From Stercorarius parasiticus (taxonomy: Eukaryota; Chordata; Aves; Charadriiformes; Stercorariidae), in contig VWZL01001290.1 of the NCBI GenBank assembly GCA_013396915.1, forward strand, positions 337,507 through 401,506: DNA of 64,000 bases, given 5' to 3'. How positions within the stretch are numbered: position 1 is the stretch's first letter; each line of letters starts with the position of its first letter. The notes below the pieces were generated by a model. It had not been told where the DNA came from. It saw only the letters and a program-made list of their open reading frames with translations, and made no database searches. Both the position numbers and the translations under genes were made by a program. Shown here piece after piece: positions 23,001 to 35,920 of this stretch.

Positions 23001-26000
23001 TGAGTGATGTTTAAATTGCACGTCAGCAATGAAATACATAAATCTCTAATTAGTTTATCTTGACACAAACTCTGTCCTCTTCTCAGTTCCACTGAGTAAT
23101 AAATTGCACAATGCCATTTCATTCAAGGACCAACCTGAGATAGAATAAAATCCTAAAGGTTTTATACTTGCCCATTAATTGATAATAATGTGCTAAGCTT
23201 CATATATCTCAGTCCTGTAGTTCCTATATTTGGGGACTGAATTTGATTTTTTAAATTCAGTCATCTTTAAATGTCAGTGGATATGAGTGTCATACACAGT
23301 TTCTGCCTGGAACTATGTTCTCTCATAAAAATACTAACAGGTTTGGTTTTATTTGCTCTAATCCCTATGCAGAGATGTTAAGGAGGATTAGGTTATTCTT
23401 GGTGAAATATTATTTTATTGTATTTTTAGAAATTTTATTACATAAAAATCTTTCATGAGCTGCCTGACTTAAACAGCATGACTGTCAGAACTTTCTAAGT
23501 ATGCTCAGGAACAGATTTTTTTCTTTTTCTGAGTCCTCTTGAGAGGTCACATTCTCTCTGTGCCTGAAGTAAGCCTGATGGACTTCTAGCTTGTGGCATA
23601 TACTGTATTTGCAGTGCATTCAAAATATAAGAATTAATGGGTTAGTGGGTTCTGTACTAAATATGTTTTTAGTATAAAATCTTCATTGCGCTTAAATCCA
23701 TGAGAATTTTGCCATTCACATGGCTTGTTTTATGGAATCGGTGGAATGGTTCTGATGCGTAAGACCTCCCTTGGGCCAAATAACGACAAAAGCAATTTGT
23801 CATCATTTTTACCCCTCATGATGTCAAATGCTTGAAAGCTGTCTTAATTATTCTTTGCATTTGTATTATTCCTTCTGGTACATGCATGTGAAAAAAAGAG
23901 AGAACAAATAGAACTTATATAGTTTGGTGTGGGAATGTAGACATATTTTTTATTCTTCGGTATCCCACTTAGATCTAGAGATAAGATCTAAGGTTTTTTA
24001 GTTTGTTTCCACAAGGACCTTGTTGATCTGGCTTCTGCATGAAGGGACATTATTTTCCTGCACTTGTCTTTTTGACAAGCCAGAATGTTTTTGTTTGAAT
24101 GAAACTGTGTTGGGTTTTTTTTGAGACTAATTTCTTGTTGACAAAATAGCAACAGGATAAGAAATTGTGCAAGACCCCATTACATTATTAAACATGCTTT
24201 TTTAATACCCTAGGAGATATATACCTTGCAGTGGCAGCTCCATTACAATTTTCCACCAAAAAAATAGTTCTCAAGCTAAGGATTTGTGTTCCATTTGCAG
24301 AGAAAGAGTGTATTCAAAAGTAAAACTTCATAAGAAAGAATTACAAATTATACGTAATAATGAACATGCAAAGGAGAATTCTTATACAATACACAAGAAG
24401 TTGAAAGAAGAACTTTACTTTTGGAGCATTTCTCAATGAATATGATATGCTTGTGCTCTGAAAAGATGAAAATTGGTATAAGCAGTTGTATGAAAAAAAG
24501 AAGTATCTACCTCTCGTTATGGAGATACACCAGACTTCTGAGTGATAAAGTGAAGGAGGTATTTTAAGCTCATTGATTAAAGGTCAATATAGAAGCCAAA
24601 GAAAATGAAGGAAATCTACCACTCAGGTGTGCTCTTCAAAGCAGAAAAAAAAATAGGATTCATGCTTCTGTAAGAGATGAGATTGCTGGAAATGCAGTAC
24701 AAGAGCTCTCCAAGGGGTAAGACCTTCAAACGGGCTGTTTCGATGAGTAGCCATTCCTGAGGAAATTATCAAACAAATTAACCATATGGCCAGTCTGGAG
24801 GATGTGAAAAAACAGTAGTAAAGCAGCAGGATGCAGTTGGACTATATATTGTTTTACTCAGAACAGGTGCTTTCACATTATATTTAGGTAGTGACCAAGA
24901 ACTTGTAGTTGACAGCAATGCTAAGGTCAGAATTTGATAACAGCACTGAATTTATCTTACCTTGGAAAGTCTGGGCTATTGGGTAAAACTTTCTTATAAA
25001 GGATATCCTGAAGCTTAATCTCTGAATAGGCAAAGATTGTTCTGCTTTATGTTTATTTGGCTCTTTATCAAATAAAAAAGGGCTCCTCTTCCCCCCTTAA
25101 TTTACATTTGTCTCTTCTACCTATACACTTCATTTTTATTTTGTCGTTTCCTCTTGTTTGTGCTCTTTTTGCTTATTCTTGCATTCTCTCTTTGCTTTGG
25201 CTTTAGTAATTAAATAAAGCACTCAAAAAGGGACAAGTCCAATAACCTTCCATTTTCTCAAGCCTTGTTTTTCCAAACAGTATGGTTCAGACTTCTGAAT
25301 TTGTGGATCAGAGCAACCAAACAGATCCTTCTATCAGGCTACAAGTCCATTCTAATAGAAGGCATTTGCCCTCATTTCAATCTAAGCTGCAGAATAGTTT
25401 TGGCATTGCACCATGTGAAGTGTGGACCTGTGTAAAGGTGATTATTTAATCTGAATTGAACAACCACATTTTGAAAGAAAGTAGTTTCTATACATACTGT
25501 AAAACCAGTATCTCTGAAAGGTTCCAATTTGTGTTAATCTAATGATGTAACTTGGATTTTATCTGCCACAAATTTCGTGTTCTAAGAAGATATCAGATGA
25601 ATTGGTCCAGGTTTCATTACAGCATCACTAAGGGCCATCAGGTCAATGTAAACATCTGTTGAAATGCCTTGCTGACTTTGCTACTGGACTATGACTATCT
25701 GCTTCCTACTGATTCTCTTCACAGTTGTGTGCCAAAAAATGCTGTGTAATCTTCTGTTCAGCACATCTACAATCTGCTGTTGATATATCTGTGACTGTCA
25801 GTTGCACTCATTTCACTACAGAGCGTTCCATCCTCCTTTTCTTTTACTTCACGTGCCTTTCCAGGTTAAGAAAATACACCTGTTACTATCTACTATTCTT
25901 TTTTTTAAATGAATATAATACTCATCTTCTTTTGATGATGTTTTCCAGAAATGACAGGATGTCTGAGGTTCTCTTGCAGTTCCCTTTTAGCATTCCCCAG

Positions 26001-29000
26001 TTATCACATCGTCTGATTTGCATTGCTGATTCTTTTTTGATGTTGAACCACATTCCATTAAAATTTCCTCCCTCAGATATTTCATTCTTATACTAAGTCA
26101 GAATTACTCATATTCCTTATTGAATTATATTTAACACAGTGATAAAGATAAGGAAATGTATGTAGCAATCATAATTGGTTTTAGATGGCCTATGTTACTG
26201 CAGATGGCCTCTACAGTTTTGAAGGGTTTATAGGAAATATTTTATTCCTTTACAATCTCCTTGAATGCCCTACCTCTCCCCTTACTGCTGTGTCTTCCCA
26301 TTTCTGTGCCTTACAACCAGTTCCTTTTCCATCTCTCCATTTCCTTTGTAGTGGTCCTTTCCAATTTTTAGTGTTGTGGGCCTTTTCATTTCAGCCTTCC
26401 CAATTTTCCCCCCAGCCCGTGTTTTCTGTAAAGGCCTGAGTAAGGGGTTTACTATTCAAGGGGCTTACTCATCTTCATTCAGTTTATTTTTTACTTATTT
26501 TTCTCCTTCAGACCACTGTCTCTAGCCTTTGGACACTCCCTGTAATGATTTCTTTTTCACCTACAGTGAAACCTTTGAAGTTGGGTATGAAGAAGCAAAC
26601 TCTTTCTACCTTAAGGAGTAGTTTCGTTTAACTTCTTTTTATTGCTGTCTCCTAAGGTGGGATTTAGATAGCTTTAACGTGGTGGTGTCTTGTAATGCTG
26701 CCTAGTGTAACACAGAATACACTTCATTAAATATATATCATACAGTTTCTTATAAATGTACCTAGAAAGTGACACAAATGGAACAGCACAGCACCAGGAC
26801 CTCCTGCTCAAAATTGTTCTTAATTCAGTTCTTAAAAGAAATCCATATGCAGTACTACAGAGCTCTCATGTCTTGTAAGTCAGACTGAAAACAAAACAAT
26901 ACAAGTTACATTGGAAAAGTTTAAATTAAATCGCTATGGAAGCTATTTTGGGTGCACAAGTTTGGATTCCATACAGAAGAAGCGTATATGTGTGTGTGTG
27001 TGTTTTCTAATGCACGGCCTGTAATGCAGCTGCTGTTGTTTCTTGTCCTTTGAAGTGAGGTTCAAATGTGCAGGCAGAGAAGTCTCACCAGCTTTGCAGA
27101 GGATAGCAAATGTTCCAAGATAGACAGCTGCCTGGGACTTCCATGAAATGTAATTGCCTGTGAAGATCAGCAGATAAAATGAATGCAATTTCATTCTAAC
27201 TGATTCTGAAAGCCATTCACATTTGGACCTGTGGTCGAAAAGCTAACTTGGCTTTTATCTTACCACTCTATCACTTCAGCTACGGAGAGGTCCAACTGAG
27301 CTATGAACAAGAAAAGCTAAGGCTTGATTTGGGGTGAGTTTTTCACTCTTTAGAACCAAAATAGCTGGGGAAATAAAACAAAATTAGTCCAAAAATCAGG
27401 GGCAAAAAGTAAGGAATTAATCAATTTTCCTTACTAGCAACACATTATACATCACCAAGAAAAAAATAAAAGCAATGAGAAAAGGTCTAATGGTGTAGCT
27501 TATAAATTGCAGATTGCCTGTTTGTGAGACATAAAAATCGATTATAGTCTATAAAGAATATAATGGTATCACTGAAGGTTTGGAAACACTGTCTGTCATT
27601 AGAATTCATGAGGGGATATATTAGCCTTTCCCTCTGTAAAGATTTTATGTTCATCATTTGGCAACGTGGAGACCAGGTAGCCTAGCTCAGCTGGTAAGTT
27701 CCGACACGAGACTGAAGCTAGAGGAAGCTGAGGACCTCCTTATAACAGAACTTCCATTAGCTGTAGCAGTGCTTTACCTGACATTTCCCAGGGAAGCCGA
27801 GGATTTTCTTTTGTTCTAACTTTTCTCATTGCCAAAGAAAGAATGAAGGGAATGATCTATCCCCTAGCACAGAAAACATAATGAAAACATAATAAAAACA
27901 TGGGCTAAACTCTGTTTCCAGCCTGAGATAATTAAGGAGGAAGATAGTCAAGGTCCTTCAGCATCAGCTAATGAAGAAAGGAAGCATGGCATAGCATTGT
28001 GTGCCTAAGCTCAGGAGAGGAGGAACACATTTCTCCTTTTAACATTTCATCTTCTTTACTTTAACCTTTAATTACATCAGTGACTCTATATATGAGATGG
28101 GAATTAGAGCCTATTCTAAATTGTGAATTCTAAAACCTGTTTCTCTGTGGGGATAAATAATTTATACAGGCTTGCAAACCAGCAATTTAATGAGCCCTTA
28201 TGCATGTAAACAAAGTTATAGCTCTTCTTAGCTACTGCAGAGCTCTTCAGTAAAAGTGTCTGGGGTGAAAAAAGGCAGAAGTTGTTGTGTACAGCTTCTG
28301 GGATCTTACTTGGATTTAAAAAATGGTCTTGCAGCGGTAATTGTCTTCAGAGTCATTGAGTTGCTGTTTGACCGCTATGATGATCTGAAGCCACCAAATA
28401 CGTGCTTAGACTGTGATGATCTAATGCTATTTCCTGTATAATAGAGGCCAAACAATTTGATCTAGTCATTTCTTAAGGAAAGGAAATTTGAAGCTATCAT
28501 ATAAGTCCACGAGTTTAAAAGTGAAAAAAATCGTTTATTTAAATTTTTTCATAACTAAATATCTGTCTTAGAAACTGAAAGAGGAATCAGCCTTCAGGAA
28601 AATGTGGTGTGTAGAATTGAGAAAGCAATGTGTTTACCGTTCACATCTTTTACACTATCTCTAGACAATCCTTACTACTGTTCTATACTAATAAAAAATC
28701 CATTTCAGAAAGCATTAAGTTTTTTGTTGTTGTTTTGAAGCACAAACTTATTGCAATATGTTACTGATTAAAATATGCTTAACACATAGCTAAGCTGAAT
28801 GGATTTTTTTTAATGAAGTGATTCATCATTAGAAAATTATTAAGAGTTTTAATGAAATACTCCCACAGAAACATGTCAGTTGCAACAAAGATTTCATCAG
28901 AGATAATCCTCGTTTTAGTTTAGAAACAGAGTGCTGTATCCCTGCAGAACCAGTAGCTTAGTGGCTAGGGTACTGTTTTTTGAATACATTTTTAATATAT

Positions 29001-31890
29001 ATATAAAATTCTCTTTAGAATAAATTTTACCTACATGTGCAAGTGAATCACATATCAACACATACAAAAATAAACATAAAAAAAGATGAAAGGGACCAGT
29101 TCTTCTGGGTGAAAGCAAGCTGTAAAAGCCTTTACATTTTTTGCTTGAAGTTAAGTTGAAGCATTAGCTTCACTTGCAGAACATCGGAGAGAAGATCCAT
29201 AGTGTATTATTGAACATGTTCTTCTGACAATGTCATATGCAGGGTATTTGCACTTCATTATAGTATTTATGAGGAGGTCTTTTTCTGGAGCTAGACATAT
29301 TATCAAGGTGCCTGAAGTGACCTGTTTCTCCCAAAGATTATGATTTTTCAATGGGCAGGAAGCAAAAGATAGGATAGTGTACATACAAGCTGCAAAGCCC
29401 TAGCTCCATTCCTCATAGTCCTTACAGATTAATTCACAGTAATACATTTATTCCCTATTTCCCTGTAGTCATAAAACAAGAGGGGGGAAAAAAAAAAGGA
29501 AAAAACAACAGAAAGCATCAAAGAGTCAGCAGCTTCCTGTGTAAGTTTGTTTTGAAAATAATTTACATATGTTTTAGCCTTATGCAATAAGTATGTTTAA
29601 GCCAGTGTCTTTATAAATTAATGTCAGGACATTTTAGTTATCACTTGTGTTGATGGAAAAACTCCATGAGGGATGCTGCATAGGTCCGGGTAACTATTGA
29701 ATAGTGATTTCTTTTAGTGTTTGTGATTTGCGCTGAAAGGCAAGACCTGAACAGAACATACATGAACATGTGTCATATTTTCAGATATAATTACTAAAGT
29801 TTCAAAATCAGTTGACCCTAAATAGATCTTTATGCCTATAATTTTCTGATTTATATGACATATGTTAGCTAAATCGTGGCCACATAATTTTTAATTAAAA
29901 TGTATGAATGCTTCTGGCAAGTAAAAAGGTAAGCTTCTCTTCATGCAGCTATCAGAAAGTAGAAAAGAAACTTGATTTCCCTTTTTTCAGAACATGTAGA
30001 CTGATATTAAGCTATAACTTGTCTGCCTTGTTTCAGCTGACTTGCTTAAATGAGGGATATACTGCCCAAATGGCTTGGACCTTGACAGTCTGGAGTCATC
30101 AGTTTTAAAGAAATGAGAACCTTATTGACCATTTCACACATAACCCTAGAGCTCTAAGTTGTATTACCTAACAATGATATAACCATTAGCATATGTTTAC
30201 ATTCATTAGTTTTTCTGACCACTTTGGGACTGCCTGTTACTCATCTGCAAAGGAGAATCGGGTATTTGCTGCTTTTGAAAATGTAACACATGCAGGTTTC
30301 ATTTTGAATTTATGTGGTACAGTTAAAGAGACACTCAGAGATACCTACAGTATCTGAATGAGTTAGTAGATAGGAAAAGCCAACAACTTGTTATGTTAGA
30401 AATAATTTGGTATATTTATGCTGGTTTTAAACATTATTTTTTATAGTCATATTGGTTCAGACTCTAACAGTTTGTCTTTCATAACATTTTCTATCTGAAG
30501 GACTTGAGACAGAAATATCCCTAAAAAGGATATATCACACACTCAATCCTTTTTTCTTGAAATTAGTACAAAATTGTTTCTGTCATAGCAGAACATCTAG
30601 TGAGCTAAACCTTGTTTAGACAAATAGCTGAAAGATGCCAAAGTAGTACACGGAGGAGTATAGTGAATGAGCACTGCTGTTGTTATGCTACAAAAATATT
30701 AATTCATGGCCTCAATATCAGCATGTCTTGAATCAACATGCCACTTAAGAAAATAACAGTGTATTAGGGCTCTACTGAAAGATTTGATATTTAATTGTGT
30801 TCATTGATCAAAAAGCATAAACAACATAACAATAAACATATGAAATCTCTGTATTCTAATGACAATGGTTAGCTTTAGCTCTCTGTCTAGACCTGCTAAA
30901 TGCTGCTAAGTGAATTACTGAATACAATGATGAGAAGTGATTCAAGCGTTCTGTTCTTGATATTAATTTTCTGGATGCCAGCAGAAGTTGTATAACGAAT
31001 AAAGGAAGAAGTGCATAGGCATATGCTCATACCTATCAATAGTAAATTATAACTTTGACAGCCCAGGAGTGTGAGGAGTAAAGGGGCAAGTGGCTATAGT
31101 GCCTTAACAAAGAGGAAGGCAGACAAAATGGCATTTGTTTTTAATGTGACTGCTAATTTCAATACCTCCTCCTTATTACTGATGATATCCTTTGAAAACT
31201 GAACAAAATAATGAATTAGTTATGTAGAGATTAGGGATGTCATTCTCATGGAGAACTATTTTGTGGGAAAATAAATTCAATGCCAGACATCTGTAAGGCA
31301 AAAAAATGTTCACTTATTAAAGTTATTTTTGTCAGTGATGTTAAATGGCAACCAAAGAAAAAAAAGAATAGCTCCGCTACACACAGGAAAATTCCATATC
31401 CTTCTTCATTTTGAACATAAGCATATTTGTGTTTATCTTATTTCATCATAGTTTCATATCGTATGTGAAAAAAAAGGCATAATGATGCAAATGTGGCTGA
31501 GAACAAAAGTGGGAGAGGGACAGACTTAATTTAAGAATGCAGCAGAAATATGCAAAAAAGTAATACAGGGAAGGGGAAAAAAAGGAGTTCCATATGCCAG
31601 GAGAGCAACAATATGAAAGGAGAATTGTAAGATGATGAAAGAAAAGGTATGGAATTGTATGCAATAGAAGGTACAAAGAAGAATATAGTAGAAGTGTACT
31701 AAACCAAAAACATGTAAAATGGGGAAAGAAATAACATTACAAGTAACATTATCTCACATAGATAAATAGATCTAGGTCTGTTAATTTCAGTTTCAGCTAT
31801 ACTTACTGACAGCCTGGTCTACATTAGCAATTTCCCTGTGGTAATTAGAACAAATCATTGACTTGAAGTAGATATAGTTGAGCTTTTTGC
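20021..31890 (+). other. NRXN1: Intron, no recognised gene
   Basis: AT-rich with a few T-rich open frames (for example 25725-26096) that lack domains or sensible composition. It holds a short (TG)n near 26989-27003, an inverted GAGTAAG/CTTACTC relic near 26437-26472, and isolated tRNA A-box-like words near 27680 and 28958 without a B box. No gene or intact repeat was recognised. Confidence 0.55.
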
Positions 31891-32049
31891 ATCTCTGCAG
31901 TATCTAGGGTGGGCCTGGCTTAGTGTTATGTGTCTTCCCACAAAGTGCATTGATATTATCCTTCAATTAAAGTATTCTCACAAGCCTATGCTTCCACAAG
32001 CACAGATTTCCCTTGGAAGCAGCATGCTTAGCAACACTGGTGTCCACGG

Positions 32050-34640
32050 CAGTATCTACCATGTACGAGTCTAAATGTGGAAGCTCTTTCCCCTTTCACA
32101 GTTTTTTATGTCACTACAATCCTGCTGCCTACCACCAGCTCCAGCCCTCATTCGCAAGTTGAAGTTGGACCACGTATAGACACACAGGAGACCTGGTCTG
32201 ATGACCACACTTTCCCTCTGCAAAGACCCTGCTGCCCATATTGCTGCTTCGGGATTGTGAGGCCAGCTGTAGTGAAAGAAATGGCTTGGTGGCAGGCACA
32301 GAGGCCACTGCCACTGTCCCAAGCTGACCAAAGCTCCCAGGCACTGACAAGACCACATTATCCCTTGAACGTGGGTTAATCTGGGCAGAGTGCTTTCAAA
32401 GGTGAAGCCCTGTGCTGGAATACTTGCATCATCTTTACCGTGAACAACAGTGGTGTTTTGGGGATGCAATTGCACCCTGTCTGCCTGCAGAGCGGAGGTG
32501 TGCTGTCCAGGTATAATTCGGCCAGCTCTCCACCAGACTGCAACTGACTGAAGCCTGCTGTGCATTGCAGAGTGTCTCTGGGAGCATGGGAGGGCCTTTT
32601 CATCCAGATAGCAACTGTGAGGGCTGGATGCTGCAATGCATGTAGCATCTGGGAGGTCTCCAGCATCCGCAGCCAGTGATTCCTGTCGAGGGAGGCTGGC
32701 AGCAAGTGTACTCCCAGCTGTAGACTGTCTGGGTAGTACTCAAGTAGAAGACAAAACAAATTTTTTTATACAAAGATAAATAATTTTATTTTAAAATAGG
32801 AATATTCTCAATCTTCTCTCTCAATCCTTTTCTCTTCCATCAGGAGTGGTCCCTGGCTCCTTTCCCCTTGGCTATGGCTTTTCACTCTTCTCCTCCTCCT
32901 CCCTGTCTATTCCTCGGCAGCTGTGCCCTCCCTCATCCCCCAAAGCCTCCGTCTGGGGCTTTGCCATCCCATCCATCCCACTTCAGCTGGTTCCACATGT
33001 TCCCAGGACCCTGTTTTGGCTCTTGGTGCCTCCCCCCTGCCCTCAGCAGCTGTCTAGCTCTGCCCCACGGAGCCTCTGGCCCCTGCTGAACTGTGTGTCC
33101 GTTTCCTTCCCAGGCCTCTGCCCTCTGCCCTGGCCTGGAGCCAGGATGCTTTCTCCTCTGACGCTCCTCCAGAGCCAGCCTCTGCCTTCGTCTCCCTCCC
33201 TGGCCTCCCGCTCATCTTCAGCAGCTGTCGCCTTCCCCCCAGCACCCTCACCCTGCACCTTTTGTTTCGGACCCTCTCCCCCTCCTGCCCGGCCTCTGCT
33301 GGCCGCCCTCATCCCCCTTCACAGACCCCAGGCCTGGGCCGTGTGCCTGGAGCCCCTTTTCCCAGCCCTCAGCAGCTGTTCCCCAGGCACCTGCTCTGGC
33401 ATAGCTCTCAGCCCTGATCCCCCCTCGCCCAGGCCGCAGCAGCTGTCACTCGCTCACTCCCTCAGGCCAGGCCTCGGGGGGTGGGTGGGGGTGGGGGGTG
33501 TGAGCCTTCCTCCCTGGCCAGGCCTGAGAGGGGGAAACCTCCTCCCTGGCCAGCCTTGCTCCCCTCCAGGCCCAAGGCCCTGTTGTCCCAGCTCTCGGCA
33601 GCTGTCTCCCCTCATGACAGGCCTCTGCATCTGGCTTCAGGCTCCTTTCCCTGCCTTTCCCTTCTCCCCCATACCCACAAGCACAGGTGCTGCCAGCCAG
33701 GATGCCAGGGCTGGGAAATGGTGTGCCCATGGGTCAACTGAATTCCTCACATCATGCTTCATTACTGTGAGAGCACATCACAGCGGTGACAAACGAGTTG
33801 TTAGGATGGCCTCCAGGAACAACTGCAAGTAGGTGCACAACGTGGTCCAAGGTAGCAACACTGTTAAAGGGGAAACCAGCATGACCCATAGGAAAATCTG
33901 TAATGTGCAGTGGCCAGCCTGCGTCAGGATTCAAAAGAGCAGAGGCACTATGCCCAGATGGTGAAAAGAGCAGCCAGAACAGCTGTGGAGTAAGCCACGA
34001 TTTGCTGCAATTGCTCCTCATCAGGCAGGACCTTCTCACAGTAGATAAATGGAAAACTGGCATCCATAAGTTGCTGTTCCAGTTTTGGGCAGGAAGGAGG
34101 TCTGCAGCAGCTGCCTGTGCCATTTTGATGCCAGTACTGGCACTGCCTGCGGCATGTGGAGAGGGGAACGAGCTGTGTGTGCACAAGTGTGAGTGCTGCA
34201 GTGGGCTTTAGTTTTCTGCCTCACGCTAAGCAAATTGGTCGTTACTGGGCAGAAGAGACTTCCAGCTGCTCCCACTAACCAGAAGATGACATTTAAAGAT
34301 ACCAGCAGTCTCCTTTTCTGACCCACTTATTTACCTTGTGAGCCATGTCATGTTATTGCACCTCCATAAGCCACGAAAAAGGATGGCATGACCAGGATGC
34401 AGCTTGGAGTACAGGATTGGTGCCTTGGTATTCGTGGATGTCCTCCTGTGGAGTCATCAGAGAGGACCCCCAACGATGGCAGCAGCCTTGTGCAGCTGCT
34501 GTCCTTCTCCCTCTGCTGTTGCAGGCACACCCTGGGATGGAGGAACTAGGAGTTCACCCTGGCTGGCAGTTCAGTCAGGTCCTCACTTCCAAAAGTGACA
34601 TCAAAACCCAAATAAGGGAGTGTGGACTGGTCTGGTAGTT
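32050..34640. other. Anomalous GC-rich block in an AT-rich intron
   Basis: Base composition shifts sharply to GC-rich and C/T-rich, strongest at 32846-33730, then returns to AT-rich. Long open frames appear on both strands only because stops are rare in such sequence. The longest, 32846-33832 on the + strand, reads as Pro/Ser/Leu-rich low-complexity peptide and is not credible as a gene. Part of the block is an irregular minisatellite (separate entry). Minus-strand frames at 32376-32759 and 32129-32356 faintly recall a decayed transposase, but this is not secure. The origin of the block is unknown; a lineage-specific insertion or expansion is plausible. Confidence 0.6.
32914..33609 (+). repeat. 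Irregular minisatellite with repeated GCAGCTGT motif
   Basis: The word GCAGCTGT occurs six times on the + strand, starting at 32917, 33046, 33221, 33372, 33439 and 33598. Each is preceded by A or G and mostly by CCTC-like pyrimidines. Spacings are 129, 175, 151, 67 and 159 bp. CAGGCCT-type words recur between them. This looks like a decayed tandem array of C-rich units. CAGCTG is also an E-box, so the array presents clustered bHLH-type sites; any function is inference. Confidence 0.65.
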
Positions 34641-34971
34641 AATGTCTTGGCCCTTCAGAAACTCCACCTTCATTTTTTTTTAAATTGGAAGAAGCACCAC
34701 TCCATTTTCCTCTCATGCATAGCAGCAGCAAGTTATCTAGACAACCTCTTGGTACTTCCTCAGTGTAGTCTGTCTGCTAGTAAAGCCCCAACCTCTTCCC
34801 TCCACAGCCAGATAAGTATAGATGGTTTATTTTGGAGCCACAGGTCAGACTGCCTTAGAAATGTTGCTGGGAAGAGAAATACCTATTTTGAGTTTAAAGG
34901 AAAAAAAACCAAACAAATCAAGATAGAAGAGGAGAAGAAATTAGTAGGAATAGGAATGAAGGACCAGGGCT

Positions 34972-35005
34972 GGACCCAGACCAGGACCGGACCCAGACCA
35001 GGACC
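34972..35005 (+). repeat. Perfect 17-bp tandem doublet
   Basis: GGACCCAGACCAGGACC occurs twice head to tail (34972-34988 and 34989-35005). It is preceded by a partial unit (GGACCAGGGCT). Confidence 0.92.
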
Positions 35006-35684
35006 GGGTGTAGATTGCAAAGGGAGGAAGGTGAGTAAGGTTGAGGCACCTTGAAGGCCAGGAAGAGTTCAGATGTTTGTTTTGCGTCAATTTGGAAGTG
35101 TAAGCAGCAGTGGTAAGGTAGTTTCAATAACAGTCTTTTTGAAGAATGTTACTTGAGGGGATTTTCCAATGTTGCTGAGCAATTTTGGGGGCATATGTGG
35201 AACATAAGTATTAGATTCCCTCTGCATGTAGGTTCAGCTTCCTGCTTTCCAATGATGTGGGACGTGAATTAGGGAAAGGTTTCTGCTTCAGCTTCATCCA
35301 GAAAGTAAACAGTTTCTCACACCATGACACATTCAAGACCAAAACCAGCACATAATAAATGGTTATGAGCGGGGGACTCCCTGCAAATACTCAAGCTAGC
35401 TCTGATTTAAAATGCTAATTTAGGTGTCTGTAGTGTGTGCTTTAATTCAGTGAAAGATCTGATCCTATCTCTAAAAGGAATGAAGGTAGTTGAAATTCAT
35501 GTTAGAGCATTCAGCTGTTTTTTCTATACTTAGCGTATTGGGGGGGGAGGGGGTGGCTATTGTGGTTCGTGGTTTTTTCTTTCTGTGTGCATCTGCCTTT
35601 CATTAATTACTTCATAGCTTCATTATCTGCTACTAGGTTTACCCTGTAGGTGAGCAAAAAAGCCCTGCACTCATATGCAGACCC

Positions 35685-35920
35685 ATGTTTGTCACTCTGA
35701 AAAGCAATATCCTTCAGAGAATGCCATCTGATTCTGCTGCAATGCAGTGAGTGACTGGCAGGGGTTAAAAGCCTTGCGCACAATTCCTGCTAGCTGGCCA
35801 TTAATCTCCAGGAAAAGCCTCCTGTCTTAATTGCTATTGTATAATTAGTAACCTCTTCCATCTAACCAGTGTTAAACTGAAACAGTAATGTGCTAAGTTA
35901 CCATCATTCTCTCTAAATGA
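35685..35920 (+). repeat. Duplicated non-coding element, copy A
   Basis: Pairs with 39710-39942 in the same orientation. The core (35745-35870) starts CAGTGAGTGACTGGC and contains CATTAATCTCCAGG, CTTAATTGCTATTG, ATAATTAG and AACCTCTTC. By-eye identity to copy B is about 80% over roughly 125 bp, falling off on both sides. The shared TAAT words are homeodomain-type core sites. No open frame is conserved between the copies, and no tRNA box, poly-A tail or terminal inverted repeat was seen. It may be a duplicated cis-regulatory element or two copies of an old repeat family I do not recognise. Confidence 0.75.

Noticed and set aside
24300..24900. Possible further LINE relic (AAAGCAGCAGGATGCAGTTGG resembles a KAAGPDG-type word)
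   Set aside because: Only one short word matches and the flanking frame does not continue the similarity.
27680..27725. tRNA-like A-box (TAGCTCAGCTGG) suggesting a tRNA gene or SINE
   Set aside because: No B box, acceptor stem or anticodon arm follows. Only the A-box word matches.
28950..28975. Second tRNA-like word (GTAGCTTAGTGGCTAGGG)
   Set aside because: Again no B box or cloverleaf. It might be a SINE remnant but is too short to support.
32846..33832. 328-codon plus-strand open frame
   Set aside because: Pro/Ser/Leu-rich low-complexity reading of the C-rich minisatellite. Other frames and the minus strand are also open there because stops are rare.
33752..34326. Minus-strand frames of 78-144 codons
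   Set aside because: Three overlapping frames are open at once and none shows a recognisable motif, so there is no reason to prefer any as a gene.
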